Of a stretch of 32,825 nt of DNA, positions 7,270 to 15,520 are shown one piece after another. The DNA lies in the NCBI RefSeq assembly GCF_001586785.1, contig NZ_LUFH02000072.1, positions 1 to 32,825 on the forward strand, read 5' to 3'. This DNA comes from Sphaerospermopsis aphanizomenoides BCCUSP55 (GTDB lineage Bacteria; Cyanobacteriota; Cyanobacteriia; Cyanobacteriales; Nostocaceae). Within the stretch, counting starts at the first letter, position 1, and each line of letters begins with the position of its first letter. The position numbers were made by a program, and so were the translations under genes. A model generated the notes under the pieces. The model had not been told where the DNA came from, did no database searches, and was given only the letters and a program-made list of their open reading frames with translations.

Positions 7270-7391
7270 ATACCATTTCTTTGTGAGGCTGCGCCGAATT
7301 TTGTAACCTGGTCTTTTCCTCCTCTGTGTTCTCTGTGTCTCTGCGGTTCGTTCCTTTCTAAATTTGGCGCATCTTTATACAGAATTGGTAT
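7270..7391. repeat. MITE-like inverted-repeat element, about 122 bp
   Basis: Outer arms ATACCATTTCT and AGAATTGGTAT and inner arms TGCGCCGAATTT and AAATTTGGCGCA (11 of 12 complementary) enclose a core of CTCTGTGTT-like short repeats. It lies in the 369-bp space between the convergent hcp and kinase-like genes. No transposase is present. The rest of this space (to 7581) holds only degenerate TCAG/GCTGACT heptamers near 7388-7400 and 7515-7545. Confidence 0.6.
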
Positions 7392-7581
7392 AAGTATTCA
7401 GCTATCAGCTTTTATATATAGGCAGCTTGGGAATAAAATCAAAATTTTGCTCCCATTCGATAAATGTTGATGAGAGAAATAACAAGCCTGTAATTTATGT
7501 CTTTGGTACATTTTGCTGACTGCTGTTAGCTGACGGCTGAATGCTTATCTACAGTTTTATTAGGCAACATTACTTAACCCA

Positions 7582-8283
7582 TTAATTTTTGATAGATTTT
7601 CGACCAATTAATTTATTAAAGAATTGAAAAATATTACCTGCAAAAGAAGTTATAAAGCGGTAAGTTTTGCGAACTTTATTTAAAAATGAATAAGGTACTC
7701 GTAACCGCAAAGGATAGAAAATAGGCAAATATATCAAATAATAAGCTCTTTTCAGATCATCCCATTTTGAGCATCTTTCCTGGTGAAGAAAATCAGAAAT
7801 ATCAACAACTAAACCCCGTCCCTCAAACATCATCACATTTTTGCCATGAACATCATGAGGGAACAGTCCACGAGTCCGCGCATAGTCCAAAGCATAATCA
7901 ATATCTTTAATCACTTGAGGAGGAATACGCAAACCCCTGTGCAGACAGTCATAAAGGGTAACACCATATAATCTTTTTAAGACTAACAAGCCTTGTTGAG
8001 CATAAAAACACTCAGAAAAAGCCGGATGAGAACCAAGACGACTGTAAACTTCTAGTTCTTCCTCAAACCCAGGACGACCAGGTGCGTAAATTTTAACCAC
8101 CAAGTCTGGATAATCAGGATGATAAACTACTGCTGCATAGTTTCCTGTACCTAGTAGTTGCCAAGGTGGAGGAAGATAGCGCACTTCTGCTGGGTTGTGA
8201 GGATGAACACTTTCGACAACTAGCTGTGGAATTAGTTCTTGCTGGATATTTGCGATTAGAGACTGAATTTGGGATTTATCCAT
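7582..8283 (-). CDS. Protein-kinase-like fold protein
   Basis: From the ATG at 8283 the protein is 233 residues (an in-frame ATG at 8313 would add ten). It shows a reduced kinase-like pattern: a glycine-loop-like LLGTGNYAAVV at 43-53, VVKIY with Lys64, a helix with Glu75, a hinge-like LLVLKRLYG, a catalytic-loop-like FPHDVHGKNVM (142-151, Asp144 and Asn149) and VVDISDFL (159-165) in place of DFG. The region after it is short and basic. Lipopolysaccharide kinase and aminoglycoside phosphotransferase-like families share this order; the substrate cannot be inferred. It lies 77 bases downstream of ccs1 on the same strand. No clear Shine-Dalgarno sequence is seen at either start. Confidence 0.72.
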   Translation of the reverse strand: MDKSQIQSLIANIQQELIPQLVVESVHPHNPAEVRYLPPPWQLLGTGNYAAVVYHPDYPDLVVKIYAPGRPGFEEELEVYSRLGSHPAFSECFYAQQGLLVLKRLYGVTLYDCLHRGLRIPPQVIKDIDYALDYARTRGLFPHDVHGKNVMMFEGRGLVVDISDFLHQERCSKWDDLKRAYYLIYLPIFYPLRLRVPYSFLNKVRKTYRFITSFAGNIFQFFNKLIGRKSIKN

Positions 8284-8360
8284 AGATATACGCACCATTT
8301 TGAGTGGTATCACATATAAGATACACCAATCAATTGCTATTATGCCCTATGAAGAAGAAA

Positions 8361-9734
8361 TTATTTTTTTCCTGAGTCAATCAGTTGGTCTAAAATTCCC
8401 AAAACCTCTCTTTCAAAAGTCACTTGAGCGCGATTGGTCTTACCCCCAAAATAAAGTTTTTCACCTTGTTGTAAAGCCCAAATTTGAGAATGGGAAAAAT
8501 AACTCATCACCACACCCAACATTAATAGAGCAAAACCAATATAAACTATAGGTATACCGGGGTCATATTTGATTTGTAACCCTGTGCTACCAAGGACATC
8601 AACAATTTTGAGATTGATCCCATTTACAGGTATTGACATTCCGGTACGCACAGTATTAATCAACTTACCTTGAGAATCATATATTAATACCATGCCTTGT
8701 AAATCTTTGGCTAAGAGGGAAACACCTGCACTTAAATCAGGTTTTGTTGGTATCCAAGTTCCCCAAATTCTGCCTTTACCTTTGGTGTCTAATTGTGCCA
8801 TTGGTAATTGAAAAACGGGACTGTTATTTAACTTCACCTGAACGGCAGAAATACCCCAGTCAGTTTGATAAAAAACTACACCATGATAACGCAAAGGTTT
8901 ATTTACATAAATTTTCTCATGGTTTACTTCTTGCCCATCATGATCCAAAACAGATAAATCTGAATAAAACTGATCAATTCCTCCTTTGGGTGTGTAGTCA
9001 ATCCAAAATCTATTTACCTTGACTGACCAATCTTTCAGTACATCCTGAGAAGACCAAGCACCAGCATCAATAATATTTTTAACCTGGAAAGTGTCACCAG
9101 AAGCAATCATTTCTTGAGCCATAAAACCCGTCATTGACCCCCATATTCCTCCCAGTAAAATCATGACGATGCCAATATGGACAATGATTGGTCCAATACG
9201 TCCGATGATACCTTTGCGGGCATAAAGAATATCATCTTTGTCTTGTTCTTGAAATATTTTATAACGGCTTTTTGTTAACAGTGGTGTGAGTGAACTGACA
9301 GAAATCTGATCTAATTCTGCACTCAAAGCTAATTTTTTAAACTTCCTTGGTTCGTCGTAATATTGCCATTTTTGGGCTGCTTTTAAGGCTGGTAATTGAC
9401 GAGTAAAAGTACAAGCTGTTAAACTCGTACCAAATAAAACTAATAAAGCCAAAAACCACCAAGTTCGATAAACGTGATCTAAACCCACAACTTGAATTAC
9501 TTTCCAAGTGAGGAAACCAAATAAAGCCGGATGTTCTGGATAGTTAGCTTGGTAAAAAGCTGGTGTTTGTCCTTGTTCTATTACCGTACCACTAACGCTA
9601 AATAGGGCAATTATTAATAACAAGATAATTGCTAATCTTAAATCTGTCAGCACAGGTAAAATTTCCCGTCGCAGGAAGCGAACAGGAAGAGAAAATAAAT
9701 TGAATTCTTGAGATGTTGAGTTATCTACAGTCAT
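8361..9734 (-). CDS. ccs1: Cytochrome c biogenesis protein Ccs1 (ResB family)
   Basis: The 457-residue thylakoid/plasma membrane protein has a ResB-like layout: hydrophobic segments at about 33-51, 89-107, 179-199 and near 405-425, with a large lumenal domain between the last two. The N-terminal sequence [27 protein letters not shown] and the [19 protein letters not shown] segment are typical of cyanobacterial and chloroplast Ccs1. With CcsA it forms the system II machinery that delivers haem to apocytochromes c in the lumen. ccdA, a thiol-reduction partner in the same pathway, is 365 bases upstream on the same strand, the gap being filled by repeats. ccsA is not in the window. The length matches the family. 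Confidence 0.94.
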   Translation of the reverse strand: MTVDNSTSQEFNLFSLPVRFLRREILPVLTDLRLAIILLLIIALFSVSGTVIEQGQTPAFYQANYPEHPALFGFLTWKVIQVVGLDHVYRTWWFLALLVLFGTSLTACTFTRQLPALKAAQKWQYYDEPRKFKKLALSAELDQISVSSLTPLLTKSRYKIFQEQDKDDILYARKGIIGRIGPIIVHIGIVMILLGGIWGSMTGFMAQEMIASGDTFQVKNIIDAGAWSSQDVLKDWSVKVNRFWIDYTPKGGIDQFYSDLSVLDHDGQEVNHEKIYVNKPLRYHGVVFYQTDWGISAVQVKLNNSPVFQLPMAQLDTKGKGRIWGTWIPTKPDLSAGVSLLAKDLQGMVLIYDSQGKLINTVRTGMSIPVNGINLKIVDVLGSTGLQIKYDPGIPIVYIGFALLMLGVVMSYFSHSQIWALQQGEKLYFGGKTNRAQVTFEREVLGILDQLIDSGKK

Positions 9735-9827
9735 AAGTTAGAAATGTAATGTCAGGACTCAGGAGTAAGAATAAGATAGCAATAATTTCCAGACATAATC
9801 ATGAAATTCATTAACTCATCCGTCTTC

Positions 9828-9860
9828 ATTTGCGTTTATCTGCGTTCATCTGCGTTTATC
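9828..9860. repeat. Decamer tandem repeat (ATCTGCGTTT)n, left part
   Basis: The units ATTTGCGTTT, ATCTGCGTTC and ATCTGCGTTT plus ATC run up to the left arm of the palindromic element at 9861. A further ATCTGCGTTT unit lies just beyond the right arm (10051-10060). The inverted form ACGCAGATAA recurs at 13740-13779 and 20979-21008. Confidence 0.8.
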
Positions 9861-10045
9861 GGGAGTTTCCCAAATATGTAAGTTTCTTTTTTTGAAAGAA
9901 AGGCAATTGCTCCAAGGCTTGATATGATTGTCCGCGTAGCGTGCCGGAGGCATTACCGCAAAGGACGCAAAGAACACAAAGGTAAGAGATGGTGAGAGAT
10001 TTTTTAGTGTTGCTGCGTTCATTTTTTCAAAATTGGGATGCTCCC
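9861..10045. repeat. Palindromic element (about 185 bp) between ccdA and ccs1
   Basis: Terminal arms GGGAGTTTCCCAA (9861-9873) and TTGGGATGCTCCC (10033-10045) are inverted at 11 of 13 positions. Inside are GTCCGCGTAGCGTGCCGGAG, a phrase common in cyanobacterial dispersed repeats, and CGCAAAGGACGCAAAGAACACAAAGG. Decamer units ATCTGCGTTT lie on both sides, so the element appears to interrupt a decamer array. It occupies most of the 365-bp space between ccdA and ccs1; no gene is seen there. Confidence 0.65.
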
Positions 10046-10099
10046 CATTCATCTGCGTTTACTTATGCTCTCTCTAAAAATTCATTTTCATAGTATTAC

Positions 10100-10840
10100 C
10101 TATAAATTACCAAAGGGAAGACGAGAAAGCAAAGAAAACACACCGAATCCTACTAATAAAGCACCGCTAACTGGATTAATCCAACCAGACCACCGACGCA
10201 ATTCTAATAATTTTTTAATTGTGGCAGTAAACGTACCTGCTAAAATTAATGGGGCGACATATCCGGCAGTGTAGGAAATTAGTAAAACAGCACCTAAAAG
10301 CAAATCTTGGGTATTAGCAACCCAACCTAATAAACTGGCTAAAACTGGTGTGCTACAAGGAGAAGCTACTAAACCAAATGTTAACCCGATAGAGTAGGAA
10401 CGAACTCCCGGAGGTAAATCTTGGGAAATCCAATTTGTCTCACCGAAAGAGGGAAATTGTAAAGGTAGGGCTTCTAATAAATTCAAGCCCATAATAATGG
10501 CAATAATGCTAACAATTATTGGTAAACCAATTCCTACTTGACCGTATACTTTCCCCACTACACCTGCGATGATTCCTAAACTTGCCAATGTGGTTGCTAA
10601 TCCTAAAGCAAACCAAGTGGATTGTGCAGCTGCTTGCAGTCGGCTTTTTGCTTCATAACCGCCAATATAACCGATAGTAATGGGCAGCATAGATAGCATA
10701 CATGGTGTTAAACTTGTGAGCAAACCAGCAGCAAAAATAATGCCAACACTGATGATGCTGAGGTGAGTTAGTTGGTTAACAACAAGGGTGTTTGCGAATT
10801 GTTCAAGTTGATAAATTTGCGTTTGCAGATTCTCCAGCAT
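10100..10840 (-). CDS. ccdA: Cytochrome c biogenesis / thiol-disulfide transporter CcdA
   Basis: The 246-residue protein belongs to the DsbD transmembrane family. Six hydrophobic helices can be followed from about residue 26 to the end. The two redox cysteines sit in the typical Pro-Cys contexts: LTSLTPCMLSMLP (Cys47) and LVASPCSTPVLA (Cys162). CcdA passes reducing equivalents across the thylakoid membrane so that apocytochrome CXXCH cysteines stay reduced for haem ligation. It precedes ccs1 on the same strand, as is common in cyanobacteria. The N-terminal 25 residues are polar and helical. The upstream 370-bp region contains a 21-bp palindrome at 11019-11039 that might be an operator. Confidence 0.94.
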   Translation of the reverse strand: MLENLQTQIYQLEQFANTLVVNQLTHLSIISVGIIFAAGLLTSLTPCMLSMLPITIGYIGGYEAKSRLQAAAQSTWFALGLATTLASLGIIAGVVGKVYGQVGIGLPIIVSIIAIIMGLNLLEALPLQFPSFGETNWISQDLPPGVRSYSIGLTFGLVASPCSTPVLASLLGWVANTQDLLLGAVLLISYTAGYVAPLILAGTFTATIKKLLELRRWSGWINPVSGALLVGFGVFSLLSRLPFGNL

Positions 10841-10999
10841 GGGTATGTTTGAATAGGAAAGGCTGACTCTGTTTACATTCTAGCTTAATTTAGTGGGTTG
10901 TTTCTCCCCGTCACCAACTGTGGGAAGAAACCACATCAATATGGAAAGATAATTTTTAGTAATATCAGTTTTTGCCAAAATAGTTCTATCTGAATCCCG

Positions 11000-11039
11000 T
11001 TCTCAATAGCTAGGGCTTATTCTCAATAATATTGAGAAT
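11000..11039. promoter_or_regulatory. Perfect 21-bp palindrome with an extra half-site
   Basis: ATTCTCAATA-A-TATTGAGAAT at 11019-11039 has 10-bp perfect arms about a central A. The half-site TTCTCAATA is repeated at 11000-11008, exactly 20 bases before its copy at 11020-11028, i.e. about two helical turns. It lies about 180 bases upstream of ccdA. Half-sites TGAGAAT resemble those of Fur-family sites, but they point outward relative to the usual iron box, so the regulator is unknown. The rest of the 370-bp ccdA/DMT space (10841-11210) shows nothing else I can name except the small palindrome at 11174. Confidence 0.45.
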
Positions 11040-11173
11040 GCTGTCAATAAATCAACGAGATTTGGAGATTACAGGATTGATATTTTAGTTGTTTTGTGTT
11101 TATAATATTTTTGTGTATGATCCAAGGGGATGATATTACCTTTAATAAAATTATAAGTGATCAGATAGTATTC

Positions 11174-11189
11174 CCAGTCTGGAGACTGG
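11174..11189. repeat. Short palindrome CCAGTCT-GG-AGACTGG
   Basis: Seven-base perfect arms with a two-base centre lie 22 bases downstream of the DMT transporter stop codon. No T-run follows in the direction of that gene. It may be a weak terminator or a small dispersed palindrome. Confidence 0.4.
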
Positions 11190-11210
11190 AAACCAAAAAT
11201 TAATCTGTGC

Positions 11211-12266
11211 TTAAAATCCTTTAAATCCTATTCTTGCTGCCATTTTCTGTTCGATTTGAGTTAAGCTCATTTTGGATATCAATTCATTAGTTTGGCGTTT
11301 AGTTGGGATTTGACTCAAGAATATTCCCACTAAAACTAAGCAACCACCAATATATTGTGCTTGAGTAGGAATTTCACCCAAGATTAAATAAGCTCCCAAA
11401 CTACTTATAATTGGTGTAACTGAGCTAACTAAGGTAGTTGTAGCCACGGAAGAAGTTTTAAAACCTTTGAGCCAGAGTAACTGACCTAACACTACAATTA
11501 CCGCACTATATAATAACATCCACTGCCACAAAAAAGGTGAGAACACATCTATAAAATGTTGCTGACCATAAAGTGTTAAGGCAATAAAGAAAAATATTAC
11601 TGTTCCTAAAGCAGTCCGAAAAATACTGTAAATTCCTACAGGAATTTGGGAGAGATGTTGTTTAGTAATAATTGTGGCGATAGCTACAGCAACAGAGGCT
11701 ATAGCCGTGAGAATTTCTCCTAGTCCAATAGTCAAACCACCCATGTTCAGCATAGATTTTTCTGGTGGCTGAAGGATAATAGTCAAGACCACACCAACAA
11801 AAGCTAAAAACGCTCCTAGAACTTGCCAACGAGTTACCCTTTCTTTTAAGCACCAGACTGATAAAGCCAGTGTAAGAGGTGGTTCTAAACGCCCAACTAA
11901 AACAACATTATTGACATTTGTAATAGCTAAAGCCTGAAAAAATAAACTAGGGGCTAATGCTCCTGAAAGAATGGCTACTATGGCGAGATAAAACCAATTT
12001 TGTTTAGACAATTGCTGGAGATTAGCTTTGTTCCATTGTCGCCAATAAATCATTACTAGAACTAGTAAAGCACAGAGATTACCTACAAATAAAACATTGC
12101 ACAAAGAAATAGGATTACGATTTTCTATTAAATGTTGCGTGCCAATTTCTGTTAACTTACGAGTTACAGCACTAGAAATACCAAAAATCAGAGTAGCTAA
12201 ACAAAGATATATTTGTCCGGGAATTTTGTCAACTAAATTATGCCATTTTTTTGGTTGAGTCACCAT
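11211..12266 (-). CDS. DMT superfamily (EamA) transporter
   Basis: The 351-residue protein has about ten hydrophobic segments arranged as two EamA repeats (about 17-165 and 180-315). The second repeat ends with TTTLVSSVTPIISSLGAYLILGEIPTQAQYIGGCLVLVGIFL, a classical EamA C-terminal pattern; the first ends with LVGRLEPPLTLALSVWCLKERVTRWQVLGAFLAFVGVVL. Such proteins export metabolites, amino acids or drugs; the substrate cannot be read from sequence. The tail of about 30 residues is cytoplasmic and charged. It stands alone on the minus strand, with a long upstream gap toward the divergent secreted protein. Confidence 0.9.
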   Translation of the reverse strand: MVTQPKKWHNLVDKIPGQIYLCLATLIFGISSAVTRKLTEIGTQHLIENRNPISLCNVLFVGNLCALLVLVMIYWRQWNKANLQQLSKQNWFYLAIVAILSGALAPSLFFQALAITNVNNVVLVGRLEPPLTLALSVWCLKERVTRWQVLGAFLAFVGVVLTIILQPPEKSMLNMGGLTIGLGEILTAIASVAVAIATIITKQHLSQIPVGIYSIFRTALGTVIFFFIALTLYGQQHFIDVFSPFLWQWMLLYSAVIVVLGQLLWLKGFKTSSVATTTLVSSVTPIISSLGAYLILGEIPTQAQYIGGCLVLVGIFLSQIPTKRQTNELISKMSLTQIEQKMAARIGFKGF

Positions 12267-12463
12267 AACTGCAAGCTATCAAAGCACAATACATCATAGT
12301 ATATTTCCTAGATGAAGTCTGAGTGAAGTATTTCTGAGAAAATGCTGAGTAGAGGTTTAATTATTATTTCTAATAAATTCAGAAAATTTATGGCTAGGCT
12401 TCAGATAGGGTTCAGTATTGGATGGGATGCTTTCTATAGTCGAAATTAATTCAGGACAAACCC

Positions 12464-12868
12464 ATGAAATTTACTTCTTCTTTACTTGCAACCGTGGCTT
12501 TAGCTGGTATCGTTACTGTTTGGGATGCTCCCCTCAAAGCTATTAATCCTAGTTTAGCTCAAGTATCAGCCCAAGAAGTCAAGCAAATGCAGAAAGCCGA
12601 AATGAAAGATTCGACTGGCTTATCTGCTCAACAAAAGATTGAGATGTTGATGAAAAATAAAGGTCAGTTTGGTAGCGGTGATCAATTACGTCGTTTCTTT
12701 TTTGGTGACTTAGAACCAATTGCTGTACAACCAGGTGGTGCAGGGATGGTAGTTAATCTATACAACAAAGCTAATAACGTGACAATTGCTTACTGTGCTA
12801 CTTATGATGTAGTAGTAAATATCAAAGAAGGTAAAGTAAGCAGATTTCAACCCAGCGAAGTCAAATAA
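12464..12868 (+). CDS. Small secreted protein of unknown function
   Basis: The 134-residue protein has a likely Sec signal peptide: MKFTSSLLATVALAGIVTVW with a basic start and hydrophobic core, and possible cleavage around residues 27-36 near AINPSLAQVSAQ. The mature part has a Lys/Gln/Met-rich helix (about 35-67) and a C-terminal beta-rich part with GGAGMVVNLYNKANNVTIAYCATYDVVVNIKEGK. One cysteine (in AYCATY) is present. I do not recognise a family. It is followed 80 bases later by a DUF4079 membrane protein on the same strand, and a shared transcript is plausible. The coding quality is good; the function is unknown. Confidence 0.75.
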   Translation: MKFTSSLLATVALAGIVTVWDAPLKAINPSLAQVSAQEVKQMQKAEMKDSTGLSAQQKIEMLMKNKGQFGSGDQLRRFFFGDLEPIAVQPGGAGMVVNLYNKANNVTIAYCATYDVVVNIKEGKVSRFQPSEVK

Positions 12869-12954
12869 TTTATTGTATTTCCAGATCAGGACATTTTAGG
12901 TCTTATTCCTAAACTGTCCTTTTTAACAATTAAGAAAATTTTTCAGCATTGGAT

Positions 12955-13695
12955 ATGACACTCAAAGATATAATCTTACTCTTACACCCAGTAATTGCTG
13001 TAACGGTAGTTTTTCCTTTAATTGGAATAGTTTTAAATCGGGCTTTACAAGTGCGTCAACGTCGCTTAGAAACTATAGCAACAGGTAAAAGCAAAATTCC
13101 GCCAGTTGCAGGACAAGAACATATTCAATTAGGTCGTTGGTTAACAGGTGCTGTTGTTGGTATTGTTTTAATAGCACTAGCTTATGCTATTTTTAGTAAT
13201 GTTTTAGAAAAAGAAGTTTGGCTAAAATCCTCTTTTCAAGTAATATTTATAGTCTTGATTTTTGCGGCAACTATAGGCTCTACAATTTTACTATATAAAG
13301 CTAAAGCTAAAGATAAAAAATGGCGTGGTGTGTTTGCTACTTTGACAGGTATGGGTTTAGTAATACTGGGTTGTCAAGATGGCGTTTATCGTCTAACCGA
13401 AAAATGGTATATGTCCCATTACTATTATGGCATAGCGGCTGCTTTATTAATGATTTTTTCTGTGGCAATTTTACCAGAGATTTATAAAGATAAAACTAAT
13501 GTTTGGCGTAAAGTCCATATTGCTGCTAATTGTGCTGCACTCTTATTATTTTTTGGTTTGGGAATTACAGGAACTTTATCTTTATTAGAAATTCCCTTGA
13601 CTTGGCAAAAAAATTATATCAATCAATTATATCAAAAACAATGTGAAGTTAAGACTTGTGTAATTACTAAGCCTGTCATACCTAATAAACCTTGA
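12955..13695 (+). CDS. DUF4079-like membrane protein
   Basis: From the ATG at 12955 the protein is 246 residues (a TTG two codons earlier is possible). It has six or so hydrophobic segments: about 5-28, 60-80, 90-112, 125-145, 150-173 and 187-206. It begins TLKDIILLLHPVIAVTVVFP with a histidine-proline in the first helix, and has KWYMSHYYYGIAAALLMIFS and WRKVHIAANCAALLLF later. The scattered helix histidines resemble the cytochrome b561-like pattern of DUF4079 proteins of cyanobacteria, so haem binding is possible but unproven. The C-terminal tail holds two cysteines (KQCEVKTCVITK). The stop codon directly abuts a palindromic element at 13696. Confidence 0.75.
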   Translation: MTLKDIILLLHPVIAVTVVFPLIGIVLNRALQVRQRRLETIATGKSKIPPVAGQEHIQLGRWLTGAVVGIVLIALAYAIFSNVLEKEVWLKSSFQVIFIVLIFAATIGSTILLYKAKAKDKKWRGVFATLTGMGLVILGCQDGVYRLTEKWYMSHYYYGIAAALLMIFSVAILPEIYKDKTNVWRKVHIAANCAALLLFFGLGITGTLSLLEIPLTWQKNYINQLYQKQCEVKTCVITKPVIPNKP

Positions 13696-13811
13696 TATAG
13701 CCATTCCCATTCAAGTGAGGTACAAGCAGTAATAATTGAACGCAGATGGACGCAGATAAACGCAGATAAACGCAGATAAATTTGTACTTCATTAGACTGG
13801 AAAACGCTATA
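13696..13811. repeat. Nested palindromic element, copy D, with decamer array
   Basis: The arms are TATAGCC-N12-GTGAGGTACA (13696-13724) and TGTACTTCAT-N12-CGCTATA (13783-13811), the same nested plan as copies at 20476, 20599 and 31648. The loop carries four decamers (ACGCAGATGG then three ACGCAGATAA, 13740-13779). It fills the space between the DUF4079 stop codon and the end of the convergent vapC-like gene. Confidence 0.7.
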
Positions 13812-13816
13812 TAGAT

Positions 13817-14227
13817 TTATTCATTTTGTAACCAGTCTTCTAATTTTAACTCTGTAATTCTGGATAAATCAGAATCATGGGAAACTAAGATTAAATTGTG
13901 AAATATAGCTGTAGCTGCAATAATAAATATATCCGCTTCTTGAATGGGTAAACCTCTTTGTTTTAAATCTGCGTAAATTTCTGATGCTTTTTGAAAAATT
14001 GCCATATCATCTAAGAGTAATACTTGGTATTCATGGGATAAATTTTCTAAATCTCTTAATTTTTTAGTAGCATTGACAGCTAACAGTCCTCGTTCAATTT
14101 CATAGTAAGTCATAGCACTCATGAACACTTTTTCTTGTTGAGTGCGTAAATTATCTAATTGCATAATAACTTTTTGATTATTTTTGAAAATCGCCGAAAC
14201 AATATTCGTATCTAGTAGATATTCCAT
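13817..14227 (-). CDS. VapC-type toxin, PIN-domain ribonuclease
   Basis: The 136-residue PIN-domain protein begins MEYLLDTNIVSAIFKN, where Asp6 is the first metal ligand. The other acidic residues of the active site are visible: Glu43 in TYYEIERG, Asp99 in QEADIFIIAA, and the SHDSDLSRI end with Asp118/Asp120. PIN toxins cleave tRNA or rRNA with Mg2+. The length and the L-P-I-Q-E-A-D-I-F-I-A-A motif fit the VapC family. The upstream partner gene ends 4 bases before its ATG, so the two form one unit. The 3' end runs up to the palindromic element at 13696-13811. Confidence 0.92.
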   Translation of the reverse strand: MEYLLDTNIVSAIFKNNQKVIMQLDNLRTQQEKVFMSAMTYYEIERGLLAVNATKKLRDLENLSHEYQVLLLDDMAIFQKASEIYADLKQRGLPIQEADIFIIAATAIFHNLILVSHDSDLSRITELKLEDWLQNE

Positions 14228-14231
14228 TGAT

Positions 14232-14528
14232 TTATTTCCGTTTTACCGCTTCATCAAATATTGTCATTTCTTCTGGTGTGAAATCATTTAAAGTTCCTGC
14301 GACAGAATGCAGGACTAAAATACCATTAATTCTACTAATTAAGTCTTCCTCTTCCATTACCTCTATTGGTGGTATTGTATTGGGTTTATTGAATAGTTCA
14401 TAAATGTAATTAATCATTTGTTCTTGTTCCAACCTTTCCTGATACACAATATTATTAGCAATTAACTTCTCTACAATGGCGGAAATGCGTTTATAGGTTG
14501 TTTGTTCGGTCAGAGATGTGTGACTCAT
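14232..14528 (-). CDS. Probable antitoxin partner of the VapC-type toxin
   Basis: The 98-residue helical protein begins MSHTSLTEQTTYKRISAIVEKLIANN. It is encoded just upstream of the PIN toxin with a 4-base gap, the usual antitoxin position. The C-terminal half (VLHSVAGTLNDFTPEEMTIFDEAVKRK) has the acidic, extended character of toxin-binding tails. No AbrB, ribbon-helix-helix or HTH domain is clear, and I do not recognise a named antitoxin family, so the assignment rests mainly on context. An AAAAGAGG-like ribosome site lies just before the ATG (minus strand, about 14533-14541). Confidence 0.7.
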   Translation of the reverse strand: MSHTSLTEQTTYKRISAIVEKLIANNIVYQERLEQEQMINYIYELFNKPNTIPPIEVMEEEDLISRINGILVLHSVAGTLNDFTPEEMTIFDEAVKRK

Positions 14529-14613
14529 ATTTTTTACCTCTTTTTTGGGAATAGGTACTATTTTAACACATGATTAAAACCCTGACTTCTATCATAAATC
14601 TAGTTTCTAGTCC

Positions 14614-15520
14614 TTAAATATCCTCTCCAGTAATAGTCATCAGTGTTTCTTTATTGACTGCTTGGATTTTCACTAATCTATTCGCTTGTCTTTCAATTGT
14701 CTTCTCAAAAATATTCCTGACTAGTCTCCCATTGCCAAAATTCTTATCTTTTTCGTTATACAGCTTAGTGAAATTATCAATTAATTTTTGCTTTGCTTCT
14801 TCAGTGAGCAGAAAATGATTATTTTCGCAATTTTTTTTCAAATATTTTTAACAACTCTAATGGCTGATAATCTTGAAAATAAAAGTATCTATTAAATCTC
14901 GACTGTAAGCCAGGATTAGCATTAATAAACCGAGACATTTCCTCACTATAACCAGCGACAATTACAACTAACCTATCTCGATAATCTTCCATTCTTTTCA
15001 ATAAAGTATCTATTGCTTCCTGTCCAAAATCTTTACCCGAACCTGCTGGTGCTAATGCGTAAGCTTCATCAATAAATAAAACTCCATCTAAGGCTGATTT
15101 CACAACCTCATCTACCTTCAACGCTGTTTGTCCCACATATCCTGCAACCAAACCTGACCTATCAGTTTCTACAAGATGTCCTTGAGAAAGAATTCCTAAT
15201 GCTTTGTATATTTCACCCATTAACCGTGCAACAGTTGTTTTACCCGTTCCTGGAGGTCCACAAAAAACAGAATGTAATGAAACAGAAATATTAGGTAAAC
15301 CTTGTTCCTGTCGCATTTTCTGAACTTTCAAAAAATTGATAAAAGTTTTAATATCATTTTTGACATCTTCCATTCCCACCAAATGATTTAGCTTATTGAT
15401 AACATCATCCAAACCATCAGCTTGAGAACCAAAATTATCCCGATGATTATTCCCAGAGATATTTAACTCTCTCTTCATGCGTTGTAATTCAGCTTCAATT
15501 TCCCAATCTCGAAAATTCAT
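14614..15520 (-). pseudogene. CbbX/SpoVK-like AAA+ ATPase interrupted by a frameshift
   Basis: The frame from ATG 15520 runs to TAA at 14819 (233 residues) and the remaining AAA lid continues in another frame to 14614. Seen in the first part: Walker A GPPGTGKT (88-95), a pore-loop-like GYVGQT (127-132), Walker [10 protein letters not shown] (147-155) and the arginine-finger region LQSRFNRYF (205-213). The second part (LLTEEAKQKLIDNF, then FGNGRLVRNIFEKTIERQANR) is the normal CbbX-type C-terminal lid. The break is at an A8 run (minus strand, 14831-14838); with seven A the frame reads through as [16 protein letters not shown] and gives about 302 residues. Causes could be real inactivation, a sequencing error, or transcript slippage. 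The family includes Rubisco activases and other remodellers; no rbc genes adjoin. Confidence 0.85.

Noticed and set aside
7213-7470. 85-codon plus-strand frame directly after the hcp stop codon
   Set aside because: It covers the inverted-repeat element at 7270-7391 and its CTCTGTGTT repeats. The translation is low-complexity and has no ribosome site; it is most likely chance.
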